Shown here: positions 23,501-36,686 of the stretch, in pieces
Layout: each line of letters begins with the position of its first letter
Position numbering within the stretch: the first letter of the stretch is position 1
NCBI GenBank assembly: GCA_037447605.1
Contig: CM074813.1
Coordinates: 1,251,024-1,302,897 of the forward strand
DNA length: 51,874 nucleotides
Reading direction: 5' to 3'
From: Zygnema circumcarinatum
Lineage: Eukaryota > Streptophyta > Zygnematophyceae > Zygnematales > Zygnemataceae
The notes under the pieces: generated by a model
Databases searched by the model: none
The model's input: only the letters and a program-made list of their open reading frames with translations
Told to the model about the DNA's origin: nothing
Made by a program: the position numbers and the translations under genes

Positions 23501-26500
23501 AGACTCCACTGCAGAGGTCACCCCCGAGTGGGGAAAACATCAAGGTGGCTCACCTTTCTTGCTCTAGCCTCTGCTTTGCGCTGCTTCTGACGCATCTTTT
23601 TCCTGTCAGCAGGAGACATTGCAGCGAGAGCAGCTTCCTCCTCTTCTGCAGCCGCTTTCTGAGGTGACTCATGCAGTGCCAAGTAGCACCTGCTCGCCAC
23701 ATGACGCATAGCCCTTGGTTACCCCGGTTGAAAAATCCTGCAACTGCTTCAACACCTGAGTGTAGCGCTTTCCTCTCCTGATGCACTGCCTTTTGCGGAA
23801 TTTCAGTTTCTGTGATTTCAGATTTCAATGGTCTCACGTGGGACACGCAGTGCTATGATTTAATGTATTTTGAAACCAGGGCGAACAACTGATAATCTAC
23901 AATCGATAAATAGGTAAAAGATCAAATGCACACCGAATTGCCCCTTGTGCCCCACGGCAGAAGAATCGATGAGAATGCAGATTGTCTTCGAAACGGAGCA
24001 TTTTCACATACGCACGGAGAGTCATCTTCCTCAAGCAGTACGTGTGGAAGTCAAATTGATCTTCAATCTGCACAGGCGATTTATAGCACTCACTGGAACT
24101 CAGGCAACAGCGAATATGAAATTAACCATAATTTCAAACAAATCCAAGCAAATAAGAAAAAAAAAATCACATAGCATTCACCAGAATTCAGGCAAAGACG
24201 GAGACCGGAGACCTTAATTTCAAACGAATTCAAGCAAAGACGGTCGGAAAATGACTTAGAGCACACTGACCATGTCGTTATAATGCTTATGCACAGCTAA
24301 GTACTTCTTCAGTGCGCGCCCATATGCCTTCTGCCGAAGATGGCTGTCTCCACTAGCCAGCTCGTACCTGTCTTCCCTCCCGCCTGTCCAGCTCAGCTAT
24401 CCATCTGATTTTTTACATGCTAAGGGCAGGGCTGTCGTGTGGTGTGGTCATCTCTGAAACCAGAATCACAGACCTTAACTCTTTGACGTTGTGACTTACC
24501 ACATGCACTGCATGTCAAAAAGATTATCATGCTGTTCCCCGTCCTTGGTGAACAAGGCAGCTGTCTTCTCCGCACGCTCCACCTGCACCCAGATCAATTT
24601 TCAAACCCATCCCAAAATGCGGAATGGGAGAAGCATAAAACATGGTCTCAGTCGAATGAAGGTGCAAGCTGCTGACTGCCCACTCTCCTGCCAGCCAAAC
24701 TCAAGTTTGAAACCCATCTTCCTATGCCCTTGCCTGATCCGCTTGTAGCAAGCGCTTCACCGCCTCTGAGTTGAGGAAACGGTCCGCCAGGTCCATGCTG
24801 CGAGCTTCGTCTGCCAAAGCTGCTGCTGCGATGGGGTCGCCTGCATGCTTGAGTATGCGACCCTGCATAATCCACGTACAAAAGAAGTAATAAAACTTGT
24901 CATCAGGTTGACCAAGGCAGCATAAAGCTGAATCAATCTATGCATTGATACCAAAAAATACGATACGATGATAGAAGTATAATTATTAATTAATTAACTA
25001 ATTGATTTTTTATATTAGAAATGTATTCCCTCTATGCAATAGAATAACCTCATGACATTTCGTAAACACTGTAAGACCCCACTGTATCCCCCCTTGTTCA
25101 ACCATCTCTCCATTTTCTTTCAAGTGGATGCGCTTCTCCACAGCATCCCAGACTAGGGGAAGATGCTGGATTGGATAGTCCAGAATAAGGAGAGCCAAAA
25201 CAGCACCTTGACAAGATAAAGGTCCGTCACAGTTGGTGTGTGCTCAATAGCCTCGTTTATCGTCTGAAGGGCACGTTCAGTAAGTCGGCGGCGATCAAAA
25301 TGCTGCCACAAATAAGATATCCATATAACAACTGTCAAAGACCGACAAAAGGAAGGACTGCCAAGTTCCTTATGAAGGATACAATCATCCTTGGTTAGAC
25401 TCCACTCAAACATGGCTCTGTAAACGCCACAACCACATATCTCCTTGCGCTCATAAGAACTATCTGACCGTTCTAGTCCCTCCCAGCATTTCTAGGGCAC
25501 AAATGAACATCTTCACCAATCTGTAGCAAAGACAATTTGTATGCAGCTGAACAAGGAGCCGTAGTTAAATTCATTTTCATGTCAGACCCACAAGCTGTAG
25601 AGATTCCGGTAATGGAGATTTGACTTCAATCGCAGGCGAGAAGGGACTGCAGCATACCTGAGCCAGCAAGAATAACAGCCATAGCAGAGTGGAGGGCCCC
25701 TCAAGCGCAGGATCTTCTTCTACGCTGCTCACCCAAAGCAGAAATACACGTACTTCCGCATCACGTGAACTTTCACATATGGACAATGAAGTGCAACCCA
25801 ATGCATCAGGAAGGATTCACAGTTGCTCCTGCTTCCTTGATATTATCAGGATTGACACAATGTACCGCGGAGGTTGAGCAGGAACTCGACCGACAGTGAC
25901 AACTGTTATCGGTTGCCACTTTCAATAAAACCAACACGAAGTATAAGGTACGAAAAAATGATCCATATGCAACAAACAATAGCACCATCATACAAAAACA
26001 TGTAGAAAAAGTCGTAGGTACCTAGAAGGTGGAAACTTTCCCGTTTGCCGAAGGGCAACTTCCAACCGGGTAAAAACATCATCCAATAAGTCTGCCTGCA
26101 ACAGCAGTATACCACCTCCACCATTCAAATGGATGACGTTCGCAGCATGTCTTTTACGGAGCCAGAGCAGCAGTGAGAGGAGGAAGAATGTGGCTATGGA
26201 TTGTGAAGCTTGCCTTTCCAGGCTGATTGTAGAGTGGCCTGAGGTCTGAAAACACAGAAGGTACTCCCTGCACAGCAAACATATACGGTCTCCCATTATC
26301 TTCCTGCCCACACCAGCTTGTTGTCACATAATGCCTGCTCGAAATAAGGATGAGACATAATAGCTGTGCCGCTGAATCACCTTGCGCAAGAGTGGCCGAA
26401 TGTAGCTGTCTACTGCCTCTTCAAACGCAACTCCTTCCAAAAAGTCAAGCGGTATACGCTGCACAAATTCCAAAACTAAAGGTCATTCGCGCCACAAAAC

Positions 26501-29500
26501 GAAGCGGCAGTCACCTGACCATTGGTCTCGCATACATCTCAAATCCAATTTCCCGAAGCCCGCCTTTTCCGTTCTGCCCCTCTGTTTCTATCTCCCCACA
26601 CCACCCTCTGGAGATCTCCCTTCAATCATCCCAGACTCTCCTTCCTCATCTCCTTACTTTCCCCGCTCTCTAATACATCCACATGCACACTCAGGCAATG
26701 AAACTTGTGCAGAAAGCATTTATTCACAGTACAACCGATACAACTGGTCCAATCTGATCAGCAAAATCCAGCAAACACTATTTCTGGTAGAAGGAAATAC
26801 TTTGGCTGCAGAGGATCTTGGATAAAGCCGTTGCAGGTCTTGATAGAGAGGCACAAGCATCTCCACTTTGCTGCTGCTGTAACTGCCTCCACTCCCTGGC
26901 TGTAATCCCAAACACGCTTGTAGACCCTTGTAATAACTGCGCCAGCAACATGGCCCAGCCCATTCAGCAACATTTTAGAATCCAATTCACAACGGAGATG
27001 TAATTGGCTCGTATGTCTGTTGGTGATTGTGAACCAGAAATGGATGCTCACTTGTAATTGTCCGGATTAATTTCAAGTAGCGAACGGTAAATTCTCTCTG
27101 CCTCTGCAGGACGATGCAACTGCAGTAGAAGTGTGGCACGCTGTTCCTTCAAGCTCAATTTGTCTACCTGTGAAGCCACCAAAAACGGTACGGCCGCAAG
27201 GGGGTCAAGAGCCAAACGGAAAACAGCCGTAGAATAGTCAGACAAATATGCAAATGGAAAAGAATTAACTCCCCGAGCTATTGTCTTTTCTGGTCTTGTC
27301 AGCTTCAAGATAGGCAACCATCACAATGTACAAAACCAGTGAGAAGAACTAACGGTCATTCACAAATGGAATGGTTTGAGTCAGCACAGCAACCCGCTGG
27401 ATTCAATGTTCAATACGCAAAGAGCATATGACAAATACAAAGCTGCACAAAATGGAAGGCCTTTCCAAACAATAAGTCGGGATCATACAAATGAGATAGC
27501 TTCACTATTGCACCGTGCCTACTCATGCTTCCAAAGCTAGCCATGATCTGCAGTGGTCAGCTAGTCAAGCTGTGAGTTGCAAAATCACATTGATCCATAA
27601 TAAGCATCCTGCAAAAGCATGGTTTCATCAATGTCTGCCCATCGGCAACAAACGTCTCCATGAGGTCGACTACAACGAAGAACAAAGGGAAAATGGCATG
27701 CATCAAGAGGGGATGAATGGGTTTGAATAAGACTTACAATTTTGCTTTCTTGCTTGTCCAGTTCGTTTAAAGCCTCCTGAAGCCTGCCGCTTTCCTCCAA
27801 CACCATTGCCTGCATCCCTCAAAGCCGCATACGTGGTTACTGATCCAGACAAAGGCTCACGATAATGCTCTTGGTGACATTTCCAAATCCCTTCCTCCAA
27901 AAGCTTATGGAAGCAGTTGCGATGGCCTCTACAACCCAAAACCAAAGAGTTTCCAACAGAAACACATACAGACCCCACAACAGAAAATCTAGCTTCAAAT
28001 GCTCCAGAAGTGCAATTGGCAGGACATCAACAGAAAACTACCCGCAAAACATGGAACATTAAAACCACTTCACTGGCTCAGTGGCATGTGATATAGTTCT
28101 ACACATAGCCAATCAGAAAACGCTGGATGAGTGCAAATCTAACTGGGATCTGGGCATGGCCAGCCTTTCGACACAATAAGTGACTGAAGTGGCCTACAAA
28201 AACCCTGCTTTGTATACGATTCCAAACCCATCTATCATCCGCAGAGTGCATGGCCTCTAAATACTTCAGCAGAAGCGATTGAATCACTGCTTAAGTGTAG
28301 TGGTAGGGATACACCGTTAGGCCCCAATCGAGGCATTAGACAGAAATCCATTGTGTCTGGCTCAAAAGGCACGTCCTTGCAGCAGAGAAGCACATTGCTC
28401 CAATTACTACATATGCAGCTCCCCTAAAGGTCCAGATAATAGACTTGCTGCCTCGCTAAACTTAGATACAATGAACTTCGTGCATCCCGGAAAGCACAAA
28501 TACTTAAATACACAACAACACGTAGTATCTATGTAAGAGATAGCTTGAAAACTATTCTACCCATAGAGGCTCCAAGCGATGGACGCTGTCAAAGGACTAG
28601 GGCGTGAATTGGCGAAAGGATCCACTCTTTGTTCGTAACTTGACTGCATCCTTAAATCTGATCCAACATAAAGCTAACTCAACTTCATCGAACCCAAACG
28701 TCCTTTATAATCTCAGCTACGTCGCCAGTGCTCCTTATTTATGACACATGTTGACCCATGAAAATGCATTTTTTCTTCGAGGCACACTCCTCCCAGTATG
28801 TGAGAAATACCATTCAAATAACAATGTTTGAATTCAGCAACGTCAAAAGCTGAGAATAGTTCAAAGCTTCTTTATCTTATTAATATTAATGAAGACGACA
28901 AAGGACCATAGAGAAATGAGTGCCGCCATTGTAATTGGTTCAAAAGCCTTGTGAAAGTGGAACCATGCAGCTTCATTGTGAAAGCTCCTAGTAAATGTCG
29001 ACGCTACAATCGTTCACAAAAGGTACTGCGACATGTGTTTGGCAGCGGGTCCAACATTGTGATCCTTTACATCGACTGGGTCTCACTTGCTTTCCAATGT
29101 CTACAGATAGCAAAAGCTTCGTAATAGGCCTAATGTGGGAAATAATGCTTATTTGATAAAAAAAAAATGAGAATCTAGACGATTCTGCATAGAATTGAAG
29201 GGAGAGGCAAAACGTCACACCTTGTAGAGCAGCATTTCGCTGTGCTCATATCGCTCATTGTCGGGGGGGTAGTCATCCTCCAGCGTGCCTTCATAAGCGT
29301 GAAGAATTTGCACAGCCAAGCTGGCACTGTTCATCCCCAGCAAGTTGCAAGACTGTCCCGTCAGGCCATTCTCGGGCTACCTTGTCCTACAGAACTTAAA
29401 TTACTTCAAACCCCAAAGCCAGTTCTTTCAGAGCTGAGAATAGACTTTCACTGTGCTCGAGTTAAATTAAGTAGAAATAAGTGTCCCACAACTAGCAGGC

Positions 29501-31485
29501 AAGACCACAAGAAACTCACTTTCCACTGCAATGCTGTGCCAGGGCAAAAGCAATCCAGTTGTTGCGATGGCTGGGCTTCAGCGTCAAGAGCTGTCGACGT
29601 GTCTCCACAAAGCCAGCACGATCCCGCATCTGAGCCTGCATTTTTCCTCCCATAGCCGCAGTCACCGCCATGCTCGCAGGCAGATATGATAAACAACATG
29701 GTAAAGACATGCAGGGGAAAGGAGGATGTAGATGTGTAAATCAGCGGGCCCTCAAAGCCAAACGTGATCTCCGGCACAAGCATAAAAACAAAACGAAGGG
29801 AGTAACGATGATTTGTACAGTCTGACAGACAAACTGTTTACATTCATGCAAACTCTTGACACCCGTTGACAAATGTGAGATAATTCCCCCTGTTTACCTG
29901 TTTATTATTTTCCCTTGTTAATCTTGAAAAGTCGAGATTACAGGTTTATGACAAACATAAATGATTTAGGAAAAACGTGCACCCACGCTTAACAACTAAA
30001 CATCTACTTGCCTGGAGTAATGACAGGTCGCGCAAAATTTGAATGTTTTCAGGATCAATTCGCAACGCATTGCGATAACACTTAATCGCTTCCCGATACT
30101 CGCGGTCAGACCGGTATAGGAGGCCGTACACATGCCAGCTCACATGGCTCTTCAAGTCAAACTGCGTCAAGGAAAACATTGTCCCTCAGTGACCCTCAAT
30201 AGAACATGGAAATAAGTCATCCCTTCTCCTCTCTTGCACTCAGCAGCACTTCCAGCCAACGGCGATGAATAGATCCTGCAAACCTGCTCACTCTAGAAAG
30301 GCTAACTTCTTGTAGTGGTCTAAGAAAGGAACCATCTCAAAGGGCTTTTGTAACCGTTTGGAGAACTGAAAGCAATGCTCATTAGATGCAAGTGTATTCC
30401 ACAACAATCCCACAAGGAGAGCGTAGCTACAAAATACATGTGACGTTGAATGCTGCTGCAACGCTTGCTAGGGACGGGGTGCAACAAGGTACAATGGAAC
30501 AGAAAGGAAACAATACAATCATATTGACGTTCGTTAGAGTTTGCCTTATTCTGTCATTGACCTGGCTGTATATGTTTTTACTTTTCACTTGTCACCCTAC
30601 GTCCCTAGCGAAATCCAGGAATTAGAAGAAACGTGAGAGTGCCCAATTCATGAATTCCCCCATACCCAGGGACCGAATCAATGACAGCTCAAAACTATGA
30701 CACCTTAAGAACCCTAATCAAAGCCGGAGGCAGGGTTTTTAAGACGCCTCAAAACCCCTAGCTTCCTGCGTTTCGTGGGAGCTTTACGGCGACAAATTAC
30801 AAAAATAGTAAGGTTCTATTGTTGTTAAAAGGAAAATAAAAGTCATGCGGGGGGAGTGCTACGCCAAAAGGGCAGAATTAGGGTTTGGAGTAAGCGTCCA
30901 AACCTTGAGGCCCTTGCGCACGAGGTCATACGCCTCCTGCTTGCGTTCCAGGCAGTTCAGGATGAGGCCTTTCATAGAGAGAGTCTCTGCCGCCCACTCG
31001 TCCTCAGCCAGGTCAATATTCTGATGCAGCCGCCAGGCAATGCATGCATGTACCATGCAGTCACTCAGAGAAGTAGGTTAAGGAAGGAAGCGCACCGCCA
31101 TGGTCAGGAAGGCGCTTCAGAATCTGATCTGCAGCTTTCAGCCCCTTCTTGTATTGCTTTGTTTCATACGCCTTCTGCTCCCCGCACAAAAACCACCTCC
31201 CAGGCCTCCAAGAGGCTTCAGGACTGACACTTTGGAGCAGAGCATGTTCGCTTGCCCACTCACTCATCACCCGGAGAAGCGCAGGTTACGCCAGCTGGCT
31301 ATGCAGAACGACGAAGTCGGGGTAGCAAAGAGAGCTTGCGGCCGAAGAAAGGAATGAAAAGGGCAAGAAAGAGAGAGAGTGTGGGGAAGGAGTGAGTAAG
31401 AGTTGAGAAGGGATATAGAAGCAGTGCGTACCACTATGAGCTTGAAGAGGTTGGCCTCCTTGGGCGGCAGCACCTGCACCCCCAT
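20525..31485 (-). CDS. NAA15: N-alpha-acetyltransferase 15, NatA auxiliary subunit
   Basis: NAA15 anchors the catalytic NAA10 to the ribosome for co-translational N-terminal acetylation in the cytosol. Twenty-seven exons join in phase to 914 aa, near the ~900 aa of plant homologues: 31485-31432, 31174-31096, 30986-30904, 30161-30012, 29635-29520, 29320-29221, 27809-27738, 27167-27052, 26936-26801, 26458-26381, 26267-26214, 26095-26022, 25724-25658, 25302-25207, 24862-24734, 24582-24500, 24367-24271, 24067-23934, 23689-23554, 23294-23160, 22667-22536, 22168-22112, 21876-21779, 21528-21461, 21377-21266, 21019-20916, 20709-20525. It shows TPR repeats throughout ([33 protein letters not shown]), then the NARP1 region and a basic helix [17 protein letters not shown] (~601-617). 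The start sits in a good context (CCGCCATGG). Introns after 30012, 26214 and 24734 use GC donors (CAG|GCAAGT, AAG|GCAAGC, CAG|GCAAGG). It shares a short upstream region with the divergent NRP gene. Confidence 0.95.
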
Positions 31486-31690
31486 GGCGGCTGGCTGCGT
31501 CCCTCCCGACCACCCTCCCTTGTCCCCCCACTTTCTCCCCTTCCTCCCTCCCTCCCCCTTCCCCTTCCCCTTCCCCTTCCCCTCACCCTCCCGGAGCTCC
31601 GCAGCAACGACAGGCGCCGCGTGGCAGCGCGCCCAAGCAGGTCGCCGCCCGCCCCCCAGGGTTCAGCAGCAGCCCCTCCACGCCGTACAG

Positions 31691-31751
31691 CGCTCCATGC
31701 TCAAAGTTCCGTGTTCCGTATTTCGCGGCACGGAACTGCGTGCATGGAGCG
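31691..31751. promoter_or_regulatory. Nested dyad in the NAA15/NRP promoter
   Basis: A 10-bp perfect inverted repeat (CGCTCCATGC at 31691-31700, complement at 31742-31751) encloses an 8-bp perfect one (GTTCCGTG at 31706-31713, complement at 31729-31736). The two internal loops are both 5 nt, so the structure is symmetric. No known binding site is recognised with confidence. Confidence 0.6.
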
Positions 31752-31800
31752 TGAGGACGAGGGCGACTTTCTCCACAGCGGGAACTTGAATCGAACTTCG

Positions 31801-31856
31801 TCCAATGTTTGCTCACCACGTGTACAACATTGTACACGTGACGAGTCGCCATTGGA
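31801..31856. promoter_or_regulatory. Palindromic double ER-stress element (copy B) between NAA15 and NRP
   Basis: CCAAT (31802-31806)-N9-CCACG (31816-31820) faces CGTGA (31837-31841)-N9-ATTGG (31851-31855); the second half-site has one mismatch from CGTGG. The core is an 11-bp perfect dyad (CACGTGTACAA at 31817-31827, complement at 31830-31840). Total length from T to A is 56 bp, identical to copy A. It is 81 bp before the favoured NRP start and 316 bp before the NAA15 start. Confidence 0.7.
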
Positions 31857-31937
31857 TGAGGATGCAGTATGAAGGGCGCCGGAGTGAAGGTGGAGAAGGC
31901 GCTGCTGCGGTGGCCTCTGCTCTCTGTGCGGGCGGCC

Positions 31938-34900
31938 ATGAAGGAGAAGCGCCTCCGCAGCGAGGAGGCCGAGGCGGAGGGGGATGGGGAGGCGGAGGCC
32001 GCCATGGACCAGAAGTTCGTGGACGCCATAGGGCGCCTGCAGGAGGTGCAAGATCGCCTGGAGCAGGTTAGTTTACTCCGTTGCCTCCTCCAAGCTGCTG
32101 CAGAAATTTATGCGGCATTTATTCACTTTTGCGAAAAAACCGGAGACTTTTTGCAAATGGCTCTGGCAGGGATAGAAGGGGATAGATAACTACTGAGACA
32201 GCGAGACTGAAAGATATGGCTCGTTGGCAGCACAGAGTCGCAAGGTTTTATGCTTCGCAGCTAGGTCAAAAAAGGTTAGGAGTGCGTAGCAAGGGAAAAG
32301 ATAACTGCCTGAAGGCCCTCTTTGGCCTAATTAAACTGAGAAAGTCGTCGTATGTCCAATCAGGTGCTTCAAAGCAAAATTGTTTCAGACATCAGGTTTC
32401 GAGGAGGGAGTGTAGTCCACCAACGTAATACTTGGCAACTGTCCCAGAGGCTATTCATATTCATAGAAATCTGCGTTGAGCACTCGTCAACCCCTGTCTA
32501 ACCCCCCGTATAAAATGTAACCTGCTTGTCAAGCGTATCCAGAGCTTCTCGCACTTGACTTAAAAATTCCACACTTGAATGAAAAGCATCCGCTCGTTCG
32601 TCTCTGGAATGCCTTCGGGGTACGTTCGACTTCATGAATTGCATGAAGGGAATTTGTAGTCCTTTACTATGGCTGTAGTAAATTCCATGAATTACATGAA
32701 ACGTATGTCGTCGGGACTTAAACCCGCTCTTGAAACAAATCTGTTGCGGCAAAAGGGCATGAAGATTATCGCATAGGGCCATCTTTTAATTGTGTCCCTA
32801 AGTACTAATGGACGTCGAAGATACCTTTCAATTACATTGAGATCATGTCCCAATTGAGACTTATTGCATTGAAAGAACTTGCATAAGTCCTGCTTAAAAC
32901 GTTCGCCATTCAGGCTAAGTTGCATTTTTGCGTACTGGTGCTGAACCTATAATAGCAGGTTGGGCTCGTCCTCTTTCTAGGGTCGTTGCTTATGTTTTTA
33001 GGTGAGTTGGTAAGGGAGCTGATCTATTTTCTGAACGGGACAGAGTCAGCTTTCTCCAGCCTGTTGTGAGGTGTCTCTCACCGGAAGCTTCAGGAGCGCG
33101 TGCTACTTTGCTGAGTTATGAGACCATTTTGTATATTTTTTGTGTGCGAATCGGGATCGGGATCGGGATCGGGATCTTGAATTGAGTACTTCGCAGAGTA
33201 TGTGCAGTTTGACGCATCAGCGGAAGCAATAGCTGTTGAGCCGCAGCCAAACTTGCGATTTGGATGACCTAGTGAATATGGTGAGGCTGTGAGGGGGGTT
33301 CAGGTGAATGAAAAAGCAAGTGATGAGGTGCTGGAGGTTGAGCAGAAGTATAACGAGGTTCGCCGGCCAATATACGCCAGCCGCAGTGCAATCATTGAAG
33401 ACGTTCCTGACTTCTGGCTCACTGTAGTAAGTGATCATTTCTTGTTTAACCTTCTTGAAATTTGCCACATCGCCCCAGGCTGTCACTTGGGCAGACAATT
33501 ACTGATAAGGAATTCAGTTGGCAGCTGAGTAATTCGACCTCTGATCTCTGAGGTCTTCTTCGTTTTTATGATCTTAATTGTTGCATGTGAGATTGATGTA
33601 TAAGCCAGCACACTTTGAATTCTACCGTTTTCTCTAGGGTTTATGGAGTTCTGTTTTGAGCTGTTAAGGATGCATTGCAAGTATGCTGCCTGTTGCACAT
33701 AGGGCTTTTATTCAAAGATCTGCAGTAAAGTAATGTCATTATGGTATCCTCGAGCGTTTTTCTTTGCGTCTGCAAATACTTTTAAGCCGAATTGCTTGCC
33801 AAAAGTCGCGCAGGCTCATCATTTTCGTAGTAAACACTCCGAAACCTGGTTTATCGGCAAGACTGTAGATTCTTTGAGTGACTAAAGCCAACTGTGGACG
33901 TAAGGCAAGTAGGCATCCGGACTGGCATTGCGTGTTGAGAATGTTCTGGGCCAAAGCAGCATCCTTTAAAGGAGCTGCTTGCATGCTTCAGTGTTTGAGT
34001 TAGGGTATATTCTAACTGGATCTGCGCTCACCAGGAGTGCTCTGCCCCTGCCGGCTGCAGTTTCTGAGTCATCCCATCCTTCACAGCCTACTTACTGAGG
34101 AGGATCAGAAGGTAAGCTGAGCGTTTTGATGTATGGCGTCAACCTTCAATACCTTACGCTATTTTTCGAATCAGGCTGACAAGGTACCATCGAACGCAAA
34201 TGAGGAAATCTGGCTGCCCCCTTGAGTATTGATTCGCTGTATGCATTTTCCAGGTGTTCAAACACCTGCAGTCACTTGATGTGGAGGATTTTAAAGACGT
34301 GAAGTCCGGCTATACCATTACATTTGTGAGTCTCAGGGGACCTGAACCATTTCTGAGGACTTCCTGAGGGCCAACTTAGCTCCGCCTAGACACGTGCCCG
34401 TCTATTATACCTTTGCCTTGTTATGAATGTTTTTCATGAGCCTGTAACCAGAACAGGTTGTTTAGTCATCTGCTTGGAAGTCCTACTCATCCTTTTGGAA
34501 CAGAATGCTTCAAGTAATTTCTGTTTTGGAGAAAAATGGCTCCTTCATTTGTTGATCAGGGGCCTTTGCGGATGTACTGGGCCTGGCAAGCTTCTAATTA
34601 GGCAGGTTGTTGATGCAGACTTTCCGGCCCAATCCTTACTTTGAAGAGACAAAGTTACAGAAAGTGTTTCACTATACACAGGAGGGAACTCTCTCGGTCA
34701 CCTCCACGACCCCACATTGGAAGCCAGGAATGGCAAGTACTTTGATTTGGCTATTTCAGAACTAAGTGGTGTTTTTCCTTGCCTTGGTCTTCTCCCTTGT
34801 GGTCAACAGCTGGGAGCCATGATGTGATTGATCACTCCAGATAATTCTAGTCAATTTTTTTTAGTAGTTTATTTTTTTGCGAACCTCTTGGTGGTCAAAG

Positions 34901-36144
34901 AGAAAAATAACTCGGATGGAAGACCGTTGCAGCTGTTATGGCTGCTTAATGTAGTCCAACTGTGGGTTTTTGGGACCGTGATGTTATTCATGATTTCAGT
35001 CTCAATTTTTGTTCTGCAATTGGGGTTGGCCAGAGTCCAGTCAAAGGAGAACTGCTGAATGGTCGAAAGCGGAAGGGCAGTGACGCAGAGTACGTTGACT
35101 GCGCCCTTTACTCTCCTGCCCTGCACTTGCACTTAGTTACCTGACTATGCCTCACGTATACGGATGCTATCATGGCCAGCGCTAATATTAAGGGTATTGT
35201 AATGGCAGAGAAAGCTTTTTCAAATGGTTTGAAGCTGACGAGACAACCAGCAACGCCTTTGAGTTGCAAGATGAGGTATGCACTAGGGCATTGTGGGATG
35301 CCTGAGACTGCCGTAAGCCGCGCAGCAGCTCAGCAATGGTCTTTGGCTAGTCGTGTGGGAAGCATATGAATCCTGTTGATGTGTCCAGTTGAAGTCGAAC
35401 ATCTCATTTCATGTTTTTTTCCCTTCAATGTGTATGGAAAGATAACTTCCATACACTCGCTCTTCATTCCGCCCTGACCATCGTTAGTGACTTCACCTAG
35501 GGCTGAAATGTGACATGCAGGTGGCAGACATGCTTAAGGACGATCTGTGGCCTAATCCCCTGAAATACTTCAGCCAAGTGAGTACTTTTTTGGTAACCTC
35601 ATGGTTTAAGATGTTCGGAGTGTAGTTCATGCTAGGTAACTGAATTGTTCGTTGGAGCAAGGTGCTTGTCGTAAAACGTGTCTATAGCTTGTTGAATCAA
35701 AGAATCGTTGAATGGTCATGTAGGAGCATTTGAGCCGACTTGAAGGAGGCGAATTGTGGCAGGCTGGGAATGTTGTTGCGAATAAGGCAAGGGCGTCATG
35801 AATGTTTCATCATGCATGGGTGGGCTGGACAGGAGGGTGATGAAGGGGACGAAGATGATGAGGAGGGTGACGAGGATGAAAATGGAGAAATGGATGCGGA
35901 GGAGCAGGAGAGTGGTGATGACGATGACGAGGTAAGAATTGCTGACACGGTCGCGTCTGCACGTGCTAGTGGAGTCCGTCACTTTCTGCTTAGTGTTGGC
36001 GTTAGTATGATGCTCTATCCTCTGCTGCACGTGAGGCAGAGGTAGATGTGTCGCAGCATCTGACTGTGGTATTGATGCTCCGTGCAGGAAAGAGAGAGTG
36101 AAGAGGGTGATGATGGTGAGGGAGAAGAAAATGGCGATTCGTAG
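31938..36144 (+). CDS. NRP1: NAP1-related protein / SET-type histone chaperone
   Basis: Nuclear acidic chaperone for histone H2A-H2B. Ten exons join in phase: 31938-32066, 33304-33426, 34061-34111, 34254-34325, 34619-34732, 35034-35089, 35209-35275, 35521-35577, 35833-35931, 36088-36144 (274 aa). An N-terminal dimerisation helix ([21 protein letters not shown]) is followed by the NAP domain ([62 protein letters not shown]) and an acidic tail of Asp/Glu/Gly. I chose the ATG at 31938 because it gives the same 43-residue lead before the KASDE block as the plant homologue; the frame is open back to an ATG at 31869, and a third in-frame ATG at 32004 has a strong GCCGCCATGG context. The donor after 34732 is GC (ATG|GCAAGT). 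Divergent from NAA15, convergent with OEP37. Confidence 0.93.
33149..33176. repeat. Short GGGATC tandem repeat in NRP intron 1
   Basis: Four consecutive GGGATC units lie within the 1.2-kb first intron of NRP. The rest of that intron (32067-33303) shows only non-conserved short frames. Confidence 0.8.
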
Positions 36145-36451
36145 GAGTTCAACAAATCTCACTGCCCTGCAATGTTAAGGTTGTGCAAGAAGAGTGTCTA
36201 CTGCAAATTTAGTTGATGCATTAGTAGACACGCCGCCTTCAAAACCACGAGTTGCCCAGGGATCTTTGTTGTTAAAATCCCAATTACCCTTTCAAGACGG
36301 CTGTGGGTGCCCATCCGTCGAGGGCTTTCTGTAGCAGAACAGAACAGTGCTGCTCACCACGACGCATCAGCAAAGAGTAGGGCAGGGACATAGTTTCTTT
36401 GTAGTGGAACTCTTTTTTACGGCGAAGAGCCCGAAATGCCACATGTGGCGC

Positions 36452-36686
36452 ATCCAACGGTCGGAACCCCTTATCTCGCGCGCAATCTAACAAGTCGCCA
36501 CCTTGCATTGGCACCCGGAGCTTGTCCAAAGGGTACAAGCCCTAAAGCTCTTTAGCGCCTATCACGGTCAGTGCATTCACACTTTCACAGTAGCTTCCGG
36601 TGCACATCCAACGGTCAAAATAGCAAAACGCCCGTCTAGCCAACGGTCGGCATCTCACGAATGCTTACATGGCCCATCCAACGGCC
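36452..36686. promoter_or_regulatory. Cluster of M-phase-specific activator (MSA)-like motifs
   Basis: Four copies of CCAACGG(T/C)C on the plus strand: 36453-36463, 36607-36617, 36639-36649 and 36677-36687 approximately. Two match the MSA consensus (YCYAACGGYYA) completely and two miss by one or two bases. MSA sites bind MYB3R factors in plant G2/M genes. No gene start is visible nearby, so function is only suggested. Confidence 0.4.

Larger units (their letters stand above)
31486..31937. promoter_or_regulatory. Shared bidirectional promoter region of NAA15 and NRP
   Basis: The two ATGs are about 450 bp apart and face away from each other, so one short region must drive both. It contains a C/T-rich tract with CCCCTT units at about 31555-31585, a nested dyad at 31691-31751, and the palindromic ERSE pair at 31801-31856. 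No TATA box is obvious. Confidence 0.7.

Noticed and set aside
32498-32925. Two overlapping minus-strand frames in NRP intron 1
   Set aside because: No recognised similarity and no splice link; treated as chance frames.
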